From assembly GCA_936450465.1 (NCBI GenBank), contig OW388300.1, positions 48,907,378-48,971,377 on the forward strand: 64,000 nt of DNA, read 5' to 3'. The translations under genes were made by a program, and so were the position numbers. Origin of the DNA: Gibbula magus. Taxonomy: Eukaryota; Mollusca; Gastropoda; Trochida; Trochidae. Every line of letters starts with the position of its first letter. The stretch's first letter is position 1. The notes below the pieces were generated by a model. That model had not been told where the DNA came from, ran no database searches, and worked only from the letters and a program-made list of their open reading frames with translations. This document shows, piece after piece, positions 1 to 11,021 of the stretch.

Positions 1-241
1 AGTTTCGGTTTCTTAACATGCATAATGATGTTACTCGATTTTAAAAAAAACTAGTAATTATGATATATTTGGCGATTGGGGATGAATATGCAAGCTGAGT
101 TAATTTATTTGCACTGTAAGCAGCACAAATGGTGAGGCGGAACGTATTAAAGCCTAATAAAACTTTAGGAAACACAATGGATGCACCTTGAACGACAGGA
201 GTATGTAAGCCTGACTAGACATGCGCACACCGCTGCTTGGA
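1..241. repeat. 241-bp direct repeat, copy 1 (partner at 7306..7546)
   Basis: This stretch recurs 7305 bases further on with only a couple of mismatches seen, for example AACGTATTAAAG against ATCGTATTTAAG. Similarity stops abruptly after CACCGCTGCTTGGA. Copy 1 begins at the window edge, so its true left end is unknown. No protein is recognisable. It may be a segmental duplication, a dispersed repeat, or terminal repeats of a larger element. Confidence 0.85.
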
Positions 242-1860
242 TACTGACCAAAAAAATCATGTGTAAACCCGGGCTTTTTCCATAATGGTAAAAAGACAAA
301 AGGTTAGTAACTTCTGTTAAAAGCGGGATTCGCTTGACAGTATCATAAAAAGTAAGATTTAGTGGCATTTTCAAGAAACATTACTCAAGTCATAACTTCC
401 TACACAAGGTCTTCCTCATTAGGATAGATAAATTACGTAACTGATGACCATCATTTTCATTCTGCATTACCTTTTCTTGTTACCTACTGACAACTATCAG
501 ACCAGATACCCGTAAAGTTCATTTTCAACAACCTGTATAGTATGTTTGTTAACAGGAGCAACTAACATGGATGTGTACAGTTTTTAATTGTGCTAATATC
601 TCGGCTTCGGTTAATCCGGAAAGCTATAACTTTGATACGAGTTCTAGAATATCATATTCAACTTAAAACTACATGAAACTACATCTGCTACATCCATGTA
701 GATTTGCTGTATTCATGTTGAAAGTCGCCTTTTCGCGGATTTTCTCTCTGACGACGACTGACTAGTTCTGTAATGTTAAAATTCTAAATTACTTATTACG
801 TGTCATGTTCTAAAGATGTAGCGATTGTAAACTATAGCTATTCAAGAGTTGAAACAGGTTGATATTGATAACATCATTCAATTGAAAATGTTCAAAACTA
901 ACCAATTTCGAGACCTACCCGAGTTGAAAAACTACTGTCTGTCGAGAAAATTGTTATTGACGACTGCCAACTTCCAGCTTACCCCCTGTGATACAAATTG
1001 TACTCATACGCCATTCATAAACTCTTCCACACCTTCAAGATGAGCACATTTAAATACTAATAGTTCTATATTTGCTCTCTTTTTAAAAAATGTTGAATTG
1101 TATTCTCCAAAAAGAATATCTGACATAATAAAAAAAACAACCTCATTTATGTTGAAAACAATGTCGCAGAATGAGAGAAAATAACTAAAAAACGTGAAGT
1201 TGCAATGCAAGATAGGGTTGTTATTAGTACTAATTACGTCACTAAATGACGTCACAAAGCCATGACGTCGAGGTAGTGCAGTCGGTGTCTTTTGCATGAT
1301 GCTTCGCCTTGAAAGTTTATTATGGTAAATAAGGTCTCGGAATCACACATTGGCTTGTTGTTTATGTTTTACTGACGTGTGACTTGAAGGGGTATGCTAT
1401 GCTCGAAATTGTGTCAACTTTGTGATTTAGGCAAAATAGGACAGCTTAGCAAATATCGACTGGGCATAGTAGTCCCGTTAATCCAATTGGTATTTATAGA
1501 GAAAAACTGTTGACCATTATGAACACTTCAATACCAGGCATATCTTTGTCAGCTTGGATAAGAAATATAAATATTAAGATTAGGATGAGGTTTCTGAGGT
1601 GAAAAAGTATCATGAATCATCATATGATGGACGGTGTTCTCAGCAAGATAAAGCTAACAGATACCGTTGGGCTCATATGCAGCTGCTAGTGCAAATTGTA
1701 GAGGTCAACCGTTTCTGCTCATCATGCCTAAAAGGCCCGATGGGCCAATCGCATGGCATGGTGTCTGGCATCCGTCCATTCATCCAACCATATGTAAACT
1801 GTTCGCTTTTCGTCTTCTTCTCTAGAATCCCTGACTCTAGGGAGCTGACAGATTCCTTTG
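242..1860. other. No gene recognised
   Basis: About 1.6 kb of AT-rich sequence. Short open frames exist (for example 849..1043 and 1599..1877) but none shows a motif, signal peptide or splice context I can support. Confidence 0.5.
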
Positions 1861-1987
1861 TCAGATGTGGATTCTAAATTGTAAAATTGGTGAAACTGTG
1901 ACCCAAAATAGGGTCACAGGGGTGACGACATTAAAAACCTAATATCATCTTCCTTTCTATTACCAACAAGAAGACATAGTCATCAAC
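1861..1987 (+). repeat. Old interspersed 'GTGACC' repeat, left part, interrupted by an insertion
   Basis: It carries phrases such as GATTCTAAATTGTA, GTGACCC and GGGTCACAGGGG that recur at 3262..3545, 45243..45395 and, inverted, near 13020..13530. The sequence breaks off at 1987 where the pearl-like element begins and resumes at 3262. I infer that the younger element landed inside this older repeat. The family is not recognised. Confidence 0.6.
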
Positions 1988-2010
1988 ATCCCCCGCCAGA
2001 GCCAAGAAAT

Positions 2011-3158
2011 TGGAAAAAGGGCAATAATTCGAAATAATTGTGCATTACTCATTTTCATTCCATCAAGGTATGTTAACCCTCAAGCAACACACCAATTTTG
2101 GTTCTCCTATCTTAAACGGTTTCTGAGAAAAGCTGTCCCCTTTGGAGATACCATGAACAAAGTCCAAAAATACGGAACAAGTGCAATAACTCCAAAACAA
2201 ATATTTGCACACTTCTCATTTTCGAACTCCATCAAGGTATTCATGCCTTCAAGCAACACATTAAATTTGGCAACCCTATCTTAAATGGTTTCTGAGAAAA
2301 GCTGTCCCCTTTGGAGATACCATGAACAAAGTCCAAAAATACGGAACAAGGGCAATAACTCCAAAACAAATAATTGCACGCTTCTCATTTTCGAACTCCA
2401 TCAAGGTATTCATGCCTTCAAGCAACACATCAAATTTGGTAACCCTATCTTAAATGGTTTCTGAGAAAAGCTGTCCCCTTTGGAGATACCATGAACAAAG
2501 TCCAAAAATACGGAACAAGGGCCATAACTCCGGAAAAAATAATTGCACGCTTCTCATTTTCGAACTCCATCAAGGTATTCATGCCTTAAAGCAACACATC
2601 AAATTTGGTAACCCTATCTTAAACGGTTTCTGAGAAAAGCTGTCCCCTTTGGAGATACCATGAACAAAGTCCAAGAATACGGAACAAGGGCAATAACTCC
2701 GGAAAAAATAATTGCACGCTTCTCATTTTCGAACTCCATCAAGGTATTCATGCCTTCAAGCAACACATCAAATTTGGTAACCCTTTCTTAAATGGTTTCT
2801 GAGAAAAGCTGTCCCCTTTGGAGATACCATGAACAAAGTCCAAGAATACGGAACAAGGGGAATAACTCCGGAAAAAATAATTGCACGCTTCTCATTTTCG
2901 AACTCCATCAAGGAATTCATGCCTTCAAGCAACACATCAAATTTGGTAACCCTTTCTTAAATGGTTTCTGAGAAAAGCTGTCCCCTTTGGAGATACCATG
3001 AACAAAGTCCAAAAATACGGAGCAAGGGCAATAACTCCGGAAAAAATAATTGCACGCTTCTCATTTTCGAACTCCATCAAGGTATTCATGCCCTCCAGCA
3101 GCTCATCAAATTTGGTAACCCTATCTTAAACGGTTTCTGAGAAAAGCTGTCCCCTTTA
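2011..3158 (+). repeat. 169-bp tandem core repeats, about 7 copies
   Basis: The marker ACGGAACAAG (ACGGAGCAAG in the last copy) occurs at 2172, 2341, 2510, 2679, 2848 and 3017, an exact 169-bp spacing. The first unit is diverged and about 162 bp long; the last is cut at its 3' end and runs into the ACGG microsatellite. Internal units are nearly identical, which suggests recent homogenisation. Confidence 0.95.
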
Positions 3159-3161
3159 TCT

Positions 3162-3221
3162 CGGACGGACGGACGGACACACGGACGGACGGACGGACGG
3201 AAACACGGACGGACGGACGGA
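3162..3221 (+). repeat. (ACGG)n microsatellite
   Basis: An ACGG run interrupted by ACAC. It sits directly after the last 169-bp core, as expected for the pearl layout. Confidence 0.95.
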
Positions 3222-3261
3222 GCCCAAACCTATATCCCCCTTCCACTTCGTGGCGGGGGAT

Positions 3262-3545
3262 AAAAAGACCAGAAAGCTGAAATGTTGTGTACAGACTTTG
3301 TGACCACTGGGGATTCTAAATTGTAGATTTGGTGACCCCGTGTCCTCAAATCTAGACCAAAGGGGGCATAACCTAAAAACTTAGATTCATCTTCTCCTCA
3401 AGTACGAAAGGCTCAAGAAAACTGAAAGGTTGTGTAGAGACTCTGTGACCAAAGAGTATTCAATACTTTAAATTTAGTGACCCTGTGACCCCAAATGTGG
3501 ATCACCAGAGCCAGATCATGACCTAAATCCTCTTTTTCTGGTTAA
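3262..3545 (+). repeat. Old interspersed 'GTGACC' repeat, right part
   Basis: This continues the repeat broken at 1987. It holds two diverged units sharing CTGAAATGTTGTGTACAGAC or AGGTTGTGTAGAGAC, GTGACCC..GTGACC and ATGACCTAAA. A related unit at 45243..45395 gives TACGAAAGGCTGCAGG in the same order. The unit length is roughly 135-150 bp. Confidence 0.6.
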
Positions 3546-4320
3546 CAATGTATTACTTGAGATAACTTAGATCTTCAACCTGAGATAATAAATAACTGAA
3601 TTCCTGATGAGCTACATATCCCATGGCTCTATTTAAAAAAAACCCATTTTGAACGCCGATAACGGTGTCGCGTATTACAGTCAATCATGTAGTTGAGATG
3701 ATGTTGTTAATTAATGGTCGCTCTGAGCGGAAGTAAATAACTGATCCCTGCCCCAAGGCATCTTGGGACGATCTGTCATGGCCGAAAGGCATGTTTTGTT
3801 TTAGGAAGATAAAAAGTCTGTGAACCCGATACACCATACACAGGATAGATCAAGGATTTATATTTATGTTGTTATGAGAATGTGTCTTTTTGTTAAATAA
3901 TATTGAAAAAATAAGTTTTAGTTTGGGTTACTTTGATTTGAACTCTAACATGTGTCAGTGATAGCAATTGTTGTCTACTGATAATTTGTTTGCCGCATGG
4001 AGTTAGCTCCCTTCCCTTCTCGGACCTTCAGTGAGTTTCTCATCCTCCATGTCCGGTCTGCGCCCCTCGGACTTCGTCCTTCATGGTGCTTGAGACCCCG
4101 CCACTAACCGTTCCCTTCACCTGCTAAAATTTAACAGACACTTTAGGAGATACGAGAGAGATCGAGTGTAGTGCTGTTATTTTAATAAAAAAATCTTCAA
4201 AACATTATGATTATCGTTGGTGTTATTTTGTTCAGCGTTTGCGTCCGTTGCCAAGTAGTTGATCGGTTTGCTTGTCAACGCTGCACAACACAATTTTGGC
4301 AAGAACTTCATGTAAGGTGG
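3546..4320. other. No gene recognised
   Basis: Mixed sequence with no supported open reading frame or structured repeat. Confidence 0.5.
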
Positions 4321-4322
4321 CA

Positions 4323-4385
4323 TTAAATTTCGAAGGATAGTGTATATGTATATAAAACAAAACCTACAAAGTCACACACAGCTAG
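4323..4385 (+). repeat. Inverted repeat arm, left (partner 6990..7055)
   Basis: A ~60-bp stretch around ATATAAAACAAAACCTACAA is found again, reverse-complemented, at 6990..7055. The two arms bracket 2.6 kb holding the CCGACAG minisatellite and several palindromes. This may mark a composite or DNA-type element, but no transposase is visible between the arms. Confidence 0.6.
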
Positions 4386-4544
4386 TAATTAAACTAACCT
4401 TATATTAAACTTTCTTGATAATTGATAACTTTGTAACATTTGTAAGATGCATGAAAGTCAATATGTACATAGTAAAACTTAATATGTATGGCATGTGGTG
4501 TATATGCTGTACAAGCAGTTGACAATACAATATACAATACAGTT

Positions 4545-4870
4545 CTATTTATAGTCATATATGTAGTGTATAGTCAGTGGGAGTGCCGACAACCGACAAT
4601 CTGCATTCAGTCCTTGCAATGTACATGACGTAAATATGGTGTATAGGCTGTGTGAGTGACCGACAGCCGACAACCGACAATCCGCATTCAGTCCTTGTGA
4701 TGGAAATGTATATGTGCCGGGTGTATAGGCTGCGAAAGTGACCGACAGCCGACAGCCGACAGCCGACAATGCGGTTCTATTCAAAGGAACACATGTATGT
4801 GTGGTGTATTGTCCGTGCGATAACCGACAGCCGACAGCCGACAGCCGACAATCTAGTTCTATTTATTTAA
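4545..4870 (+). repeat. Degenerate 81-89 bp minisatellite with nested CCGACAG heptamer
   Basis: Four units each end in CCGACAAT, at about 4594, 4675, 4764 and 4846. The heptamer CCGACAG is expanded to two to three tandem copies in the later units. Open frames on both strands here are products of the repeat. Confidence 0.85.
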
Positions 4871-6410
4871 CCTGTGCGAGTGGCCGAAAGTGTCAAAAAC
4901 ATGGTTTAATTATGTTACTTCACAGCTGCCAACTGTTTAATATACGAATAAGTGTCAAATCATCGTCTTTGACATGTTGTCATATCAGTGATTAATTACT
5001 TCAGTCATGTTGAGAATATGACAGCGTTTAAGCGTTAATGAATAACTTAATATGCAGACATTACAGACATAGAGAATACAAAAAAGGACGGAGTTTAACA
5101 TTTTATTTATTACTCGCCGAACATGTACAAAATAAGATACCAGATTTAAGCTTGTAATTAGGGGTATCAGACAGTTACAACTGCGTCATGAATATGAATA
5201 TATATTTCCTTTTTAACTGTCAATACCTGCGCTTTATAAATAGCCTACAGCTGCTTGTGTACGAAAATTATATCACAGGAAAACAGTCAATGCACAGGTG
5301 AAATCCACCTACTTTAATATGCCCGCATAACTAGGTCAGGAGTATGAATTATGATTAACACTGTCATTTTAATGTTTAATCAAAGTAAAGAAATACTATT
5401 GGAAAGAGTAACAGACATAAATGATTTCAACAACCAACAGAACATGTGTAATGAAATAAAAATGGGGTGTAAACATGTAAACAACAGTAGGTCACATACT
5501 TTCACTTGGGAAGTCAATCGCCTCCATGACGAATGCGTATTTCGGAAAAAAGTTAGAAAGTTCAACGCATTGAAACAACTAGCCAGAAATCGAACTCACT
5601 TATATGGTAATAACAACAACTTATTATTGTTGCGAATAAGTCTCAAAATATATGGATTACATCGTTTAGGGCATAACGCCTATTTAACGATCATTTTACG
5701 ACATGCCGCATAACGTTACCTATATTCGAGGAAAATATGTTACTAAATGTGTTATTCGAATGACATATGTATCTCAAGTTAGTTACAAAACTAAATAACC
5801 TGGTATAATCACCTGATAATTATTCTTTCATCACGTACTCTTACGTGTAGATTTATAGTATGTTCAATGGTTATATTACAAGATAGGCCGTAACTTGAAC
5901 TCATCAAAACTGCCGTGACATCAGGTTTTTACGTTTTTGTAGGTAATTTAAGATATGACGTTAAGGTGATGACAGATCTCCTTTGCCCCCTATTTTTATT
6001 TCGTTTTTGAATTCGTTTGTTTGTTCAACTGTGCACATTATATTTCATTTTTAGCAATATCTAAAATATGTGTGTCATTGAAAGTCCCAAACGAATATAA
6101 GATAATGATGATGAAGTGCTTAGTTTAATTTTTTTTATTTTATAGACTTATTATGTGAATTGCCCTTAATTTCTTAAAGGCATTGTAGCACACTTTTTGA
6201 CAGTATTTTGGACAGTCAAGGACTTATTATGCCTTGTGCAACACTTTAAGCCTCCTATTGATGCAATAAAATAATTGCAAATCGCTTTCATTAACCTGTA
6301 TTCGATTATTCAAACGTCGGAGCGAACATATTCAAAAGTTATGAAGTTGTCACATGTGTGTAAACACGCCTATACATACAGCGAAAACTGTAGCACACAC
6401 TGTTAAGATG
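4871..6410. other. No gene recognised
   Basis: AT-rich. A 120-codon open frame at 5351..5713 has no recognisable motif and an overlapping antisense frame, so I do not call it a gene. Confidence 0.45.
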
Positions 6411-6482
6411 ACTGCCAAACGATATACCGTATTTCCTCTAATAGGGGCCCGGGCCCTTATTAAAAATAGAACATATATTTAG
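6411..6482 (+). repeat. 72-bp direct repeat with GGGCCCGGGCCC palindrome, copy 1
   Basis: ACTGCCAAACG..GTATTTCCTCTAATAG followed by a GC-rich palindrome and TTATTAA, in an otherwise AT-rich setting. A second copy lies at 6842..6913. The contrast in base composition and the palindrome suggest a transposon end or small MITE. Confidence 0.75.
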
Positions 6483-6677
6483 TTATTACTCGCCCGTGTA
6501 AGATACTGCAGTGTAATATTTATACGGTAATATTAAACTAGTGTAATACCGCCGCACGTATGACGTCACAATAGTTCTAGGTTATGACGTCACAATGGTA
6601 TCGAACTTGCGGGAATCATAGTTTCAGAGCTATGTCGGCTATTTCGCTTGATTATAGGTGGGCGAGTAATAAACAGA

Positions 6678-6813
6678 ATACTAAACTTCCTTCTATTTAA
6701 TACCATTTTTATTAAACTCGTGAATGATTGGTATCAAACTCGCTTTCGCTCGTTTTATACAAAATCATTAACTCGTTTAATAAAAATGGTATTAAATAGA
6801 AGGTAGTTTAGTA
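6678..6813. repeat. 136-bp hairpin element (MITE-like)
   Basis: The left arm 6678..6720 (ATACTAAACTTCCTTC..) is the near-perfect complement of 6771..6813, and pairing continues inward to a short loop at CGCTTTCGCTCG. A second outer inverted pair, TTATTACTCGCCC at 6482..6494 and its complement at 6660..6672, lies beside it. No coding potential is seen. Confidence 0.85.
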
Positions 6814-6841
6814 TCCTCTATATAGTATATGCATAGTAGAC

Positions 6842-6913
6842 TGCCAAACGGGATACCGTATTTCCTCTAATAGGGGCCCGGGCCCTTATTAACATTAGAA
6901 CATATATTTAGAT
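6842..6913 (+). repeat. 72-bp direct repeat with GGGCCCGGGCCC palindrome, copy 2
   Basis: Second copy of 6411..6482 with a few changes. It is flanked on both sides by ATAGTATATGCATAGTA (about 6823 and 6914), which looks like a duplicated target or a tandem duplication edge. Confidence 0.75.
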
Positions 6914-6989
6914 AGTATATGCATAGTAATTATATTAATGAATTTAAAGTATGTATCATATGCTACAAACTATTTTTTAATAAATAGCT

Positions 6990-7055
6990 GCATGTAAGCT
7001 TTGTAGGTTTTGTTTTATATACATATATACGGTCCTTGAAATTTCATGTTATTTT
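6990..7055 (-). repeat. Inverted repeat arm, right (partner 4323..4385)
   Basis: CTTTGTAGGTTTTGTTTTAT and its flanks are the reverse complement of 4323..4385, including diverged matches on both sides (AGCTG.. and ..CCTTGAAATTTCATG). Confidence 0.6.
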
Positions 7056-7305
7056 ATCGAGAAGTATAGACTGTTACCGAAAACTACCATTTTGATGATA
7101 GTCGACTTACTATATTGATGATTTTTGGATTGACTATATTGATAGGTAAAAGTAGTGATTTCTGATCGAAAACCGGACAATGCATCACGATTTACGCGCA
7201 CCAATGAGTCAAACGTAATTTTGGAATCTTATTCATTACAGACAAAATGATAAATTTGGGTTGGTATAACTACATATAACTACTGTGCATGTAAATGGTA
7301 CGTGC

Positions 7306-7546
7306 AGTTTCGGTTTCTTAACATGCATAATGATGTTACTCGATTTTAAAAAAAACTAGTAATTATGATATATTTGGCGATTGGGGATGAATATGCAAGC
7401 TGAGTTAATTTATTTGCACTGTAAGCAGCACAAATGGTGAGGCGGATCGTATTTAAGCCTAATAAAACTTTAGGAAACACAATGGATGCACCTTGAACGA
7501 CAGGAGTATGTAAGCCTGACTAGACATGCGCACACCGCTGCTTGGA
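7306..7546. repeat. 241-bp direct repeat, copy 2
   Basis: Near-identical to 1..241. The sequence diverges exactly after position 7546. Confidence 0.85.
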
Positions 7547-8642
7547 GGATGAGAGTTTCTACCTACCTGTAAACAAAGTTATGGAACGATCTGGAAGACT
7601 CTTTCAGTGTCTATTACGTTCTAGAGGCAGTTTGTGTATACATACTGCTGGTTTTAGAAAAAACCTTCATTTCATACTTGGATTTCTCTCATTTCTTGGA
7701 TTAACTGTCAACACTGACACACGCGTGCTTGTAAACATCATTCGGACACTTCAAAATCTCGACTTCTAGTTGACTACCGGTATATTATACACATTTGAAG
7801 ATCTTTATTATATGTGACCAAAATATATCTCTACCAAGTAATAAGCCTCGGATAGTTGTAACTTGTATAAACTCGTGTTGATATATTTGATATAAGAAGG
7901 CACTTGGGTGAGATTCTCTGTATATCATCTATTCAAACGCCAATTTTAAAATATATTTTCAAACACTATCTATTTGTGTTTCTGAAAAACATGCCTTTTA
8001 AGAAATCATCTTTTTAAACAAGTTTTTAACTTGACAAGATAGGAAACTATAAAAAAAGTATTTGGGTTGTTTTACGGTGTGCTATAGTAATGATTGGATA
8101 ACAAATTAAAGTCAGAGAGGGGTATTTATTATGATAACATATTATAACATATTTTATTAATTCAATTTCCACATTTCATATTTTTTAACACAAATGCCAA
8201 ACTTATTGGCTAAAGCATTTTGAAGCACCTCGAGTATATTCGAACAGGCATAAGAATAAAAGTATCATACTCATATTTTAAGTTAGTATGTCTATTAAAA
8301 TCACCTGAGTAGGTGCAAATAAGGATACGTTTCTCGTCAGTTTACATGATAAATATTATTTTAAGAAATGACCATACATAAATTCTGCAGTTGTAACTCG
8401 TGTGGCAAATTAATTTTGATCGAGCATTGCCAAAATAGGTTCTTCCAGCTGAAATCTACCGAGCAAACAGTTTTACTCACAACTATAACACTTACCTGTC
8501 ACAACATCATTTACCTCATAAAGACCTTCAATGTTCCATAATGTAACTTTTATACTTAATATGAGAATTTTGGTTTAGCTCTCCTTGACTTACATGTACT
8601 GTTATTGAATACGACCAACTGATTACATGTAGGCAAATTCAC
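7547..8642. other. No gene recognised
   Basis: AT-rich. The 75-codon frame at 7542..7769 has no known motif and starts inside the direct repeat, so it is not supported as a gene. Confidence 0.45.
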
Positions 8643-9483
8643 AATCTAAATAGATTTAGATCAACAGGTATATCAGGTTACACCGTGTTGATCTAACATC
8701 CACCAATGTAAAGGGCTGTCCCGTTGAACTTTGAATTTCGCCGCTAAGCCAATCAATGAAGTGCTAGAGAGAACCCGCTCGCGGTTCATTGGTAAAGCAT
8801 GGGCAGCACGTGCAAGAAATCGCTAGAACTAGCGTTCTTGAACACGGTGCTGATCTCGCTTAAGCTTTCTCAAAACTCCAAACATCGTTCCGCAGATGTA
8901 CGATGAAAGGAGTAATTAACTGTCATTCGGAAATACCGAACGACCCAAACTTCGTAAGTCCTGTAAGCAAATAAGGACAAATGAAAAATAATTAAAACAT
9001 TATAATAAATGAAGAATAGTATTGCTCAAGAATATTGAGAGCGAAAAATGGATGCCACGAGCTAGGTTATTTGATACAGGAGTTCTACGAAAACTGTGTA
9101 TAAGGGGTGATAACTCTTCAAAGTCAACTCAAGTGAACTATTAATTTTTATCTGAGGTTACGGACAATAGAGCAAAACTTTTTCGTCATAAAACAATACT
9201 CATTACATGCAACCTTAATACCGTCTTCTTTCTTATTAGTAACTAAATATTATTTGATTTTCAAAAGAAATGTGTTTATCGACATACTGTTTATGAAAAC
9301 TGGACGGGAAGCTATAAGTCTTAGGCATTTTAAGGGCTAATTGTGACAACAGCCTTGATTGGTCAAATCGAACTTATCTCTTTTGCACACGAAAGGTCAA
9401 CGGGACGACATTTCATACTGGCCACTGTTAGTTCGACTGTATATCCATATCATAGGACAGTCGATCTAAATTTATTTAGATTG
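8643..9483. mobile_element. 841-bp element with ~90-bp degenerate terminal inverted repeats
   Basis: The left end (8643..8731) starts AATCTAAATAGATTTAGATC and includes GTCCCGTTGAAC. The right end (9391..9483) carries GGTCAACGGGAC and ends GATCTAAATTTATTTAGATT in inverted order. The arms match at roughly two thirds of positions over ~90 bp, so the element is old. The interior has no transposase, so it is probably a non-autonomous DNA transposon. It ends about 570 bp before the orphan FReD exon. Confidence 0.6.
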
Positions 9484-10054
9484 GTAAAATAACACATTAG
9501 GAATAAACGCTATGTATTTAGCTCGGCAAAACTCGCAAAATACAATGTTTATCCAAAATACATGATATAGACCATCCTGGAGCACACTCACATGAGAACC
9601 TCTATATATACATAAGATGTTCACATCCCTGGATCACCAAGGACTTCATGTTCTCATATAATACATCACGCATAATCACACTTCGGACTTTTCGTCAGGT
9701 TCTAATATTAACAAAGGAAATGCGACCTTCTTTCAGCTTTGGTTAATCGTGACCAGAGTTTTATGCTTGTGATCTATAGTTTTAGCTCAGTATGTGTATT
9801 TTCAGACAGTCAATTGGCTGTTATACTTAATCTCATGCGAAGCAACCTATGTGAATGTTCATTGTGTATGGTTTAAAAATTCAGAGGATCCATCTTCTGT
9901 ACGTGTTCTCCTGGTATTTCGCAAGTAACGTAAACTGTCGTCATAATATTGGGTAGATTATCATATTTGTTTTTATTTCATTTATTCTTTTCTAATATTG
10001 CATTAACATTGCAAATGTCATGCGTCTTTGATTATATGATGGACATTATTCCAG

Positions 10055-10296
10055 GGGATTCACTCACCTACCACAATGGTGCGATGTTCACCACCCGCCT
10101 CCGGGATCACGATACATTGGATGAAGGCAACTGTGGAGAAATTAGCAGGGCTGGCTGGTGGTACGCTGCTTGTGCGGATTCGCACTTGAACGGGGTGTAC
10201 AACGAGACGGAATATGGAGATGGGATAACCTGGTATAGTTGGCATGGTCCTGAATATTCTTTGAAGTGGGTTGAGATGAAACTGAAACCTAATTAA
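10055..10296 (+). CDS. Orphan terminal exon of a fibrinogen-related (FReD) gene
   Basis: The exon starts after the acceptor TTATTCCAG at 10054 in phase 1 (first base of a split Gly) and ends at TAA 10294..10296, giving 242 nt, exactly the length of the last exon of the FReD gene at 46487..46728. It encodes the C-terminal half of a fibrinogen domain: GDSLTYHNG, the calcium-loop region RDHD, the GNC..C disulphide pair, [20 protein letters not shown] and [13 protein letters not shown]. It closely matches the downstream paralogue but differs around the GNC and WWY segments, where FReD ligand pockets lie. Upstream exons are not visible between 1 and 10054, so they lie outside the window, are lost, or were missed because they are short. 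The in-frame extension upstream to 9949 is intronic read-through, not a start. Confidence 0.85.
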
Positions 10297-10581
10297 TCAA
10301 TGGAATCTGAGCACAGTGTTTGATATGTAGCCTGTTACAAAACGATTAATGCCAATGTATTTTCTGAGATGATACACCGTAATGCCCCTATTTCAATACG
10401 ACCTGAGCTATCCCAACTCACAGGAGCGTGTTTTAAATTCGTGAATGTTCGGCAAACTTCGTGAATATAAGTTACAGTTGTACGAAAAGTTTACTAAAAT
10501 TTGTAAATTTCGATGCTGAAAACCTTCGAAACATGTAATAATTATCTTTGAATTAAATCTAAGAAATAAATAAGACACAGT

Positions 10582-11021
10582 TAAGCATATACTACGCATT
10601 TCGACGACTTAGCATCTTCGGTCACCCAGGGTTTTATATATGCTCCGTTTCTCTCCACTATATCACACCTGGGACATTCCATCAGAGAAATCTGAACTCA
10701 AATTACCCGCCCATGGCCGGCGTGAGCCAATCAAAATTCTACGCAACTTGGACCTGCGAACCAATGACATTTCATATCACTACGTTGCCAAGCAACCTGG
10801 GGCGCGGTCATTTTGTTAGCCATCCGTCACCGGTTATCTCCCTTGAGCATTTCCATCTTATCCTATCGAGCATTTTCAGTGGTTAATGATTTCGTTAAGC
10901 CGGCCAAGGATGGGTAGTTTGAGTACAGATTCCCCTGTTGGAATGTCTCAGGGCTGCTATAGCGGAGAGTATGTGAGCATATACAACCCTGGGTAACCGA
11001 GGATGACGAATACGATATGAT
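10582..11021. mobile_element. 440-bp long-inverted-repeat element (MITE-like)
   Basis: Arms of about 115 bp (10582..10702 and 10903..11021) pair with good identity. Landmarks are CATCTTCGGTCACCCAGGGT on the left and its complement ACCCTGGGTAACCGAGGATG on the right. Pairing continues weakly inward around GGCCGGC. No coding region is present. It begins ~290 bp after the stop codon of the orphan FReD exon. Confidence 0.8.

Larger units (their letters stand above)
1988..3261 (+). mobile_element. Pearl-like (Helitron/HINE-type architecture) non-autonomous element, 1274 bp
   Basis: The ends form an 11-bp perfect inverted repeat: ATCCCCCGCCA at 1988..1998 and its complement at 3251..3261. Inside are about seven tandem 169-bp cores (2011..3158), then an ACGG microsatellite (3162..3221), then a short right flank. 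A left flank, tandem ~160-bp cores, a tetranucleotide microsatellite and a right flank is the layout described for oyster 'pearl' elements and relatives that probably move as non-autonomous Helitron-like elements. The layout is seen here; membership of that family is inferred. No clear target duplication is visible. Confidence 0.75.

Noticed and set aside
4545..4995. Open frames on both strands (79 and 85 codons)
   Set aside because: They are translations of the CCGACAG repeat and its flanks.
5351..5713. 120-codon + strand frame
   Set aside because: No motif, composition like the surrounding AT-rich DNA, and an equally open antisense frame.
6174..6404. TTAAAGGCATTGTAGCACAC resembling an end of the TTAA MITE family
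   Set aside because: The second CTGTAGCACAC nearby is in direct, not inverted, orientation, and the expected right end is missing. At most a decayed solo end.
1..7546. LTR retrotransposon bounded by the 241-bp direct repeats
   Set aside because: No TG..CA ends, no primer-binding site after position 241 and no gag or pol coding sequence between the repeats. Kept only as a finding to check.
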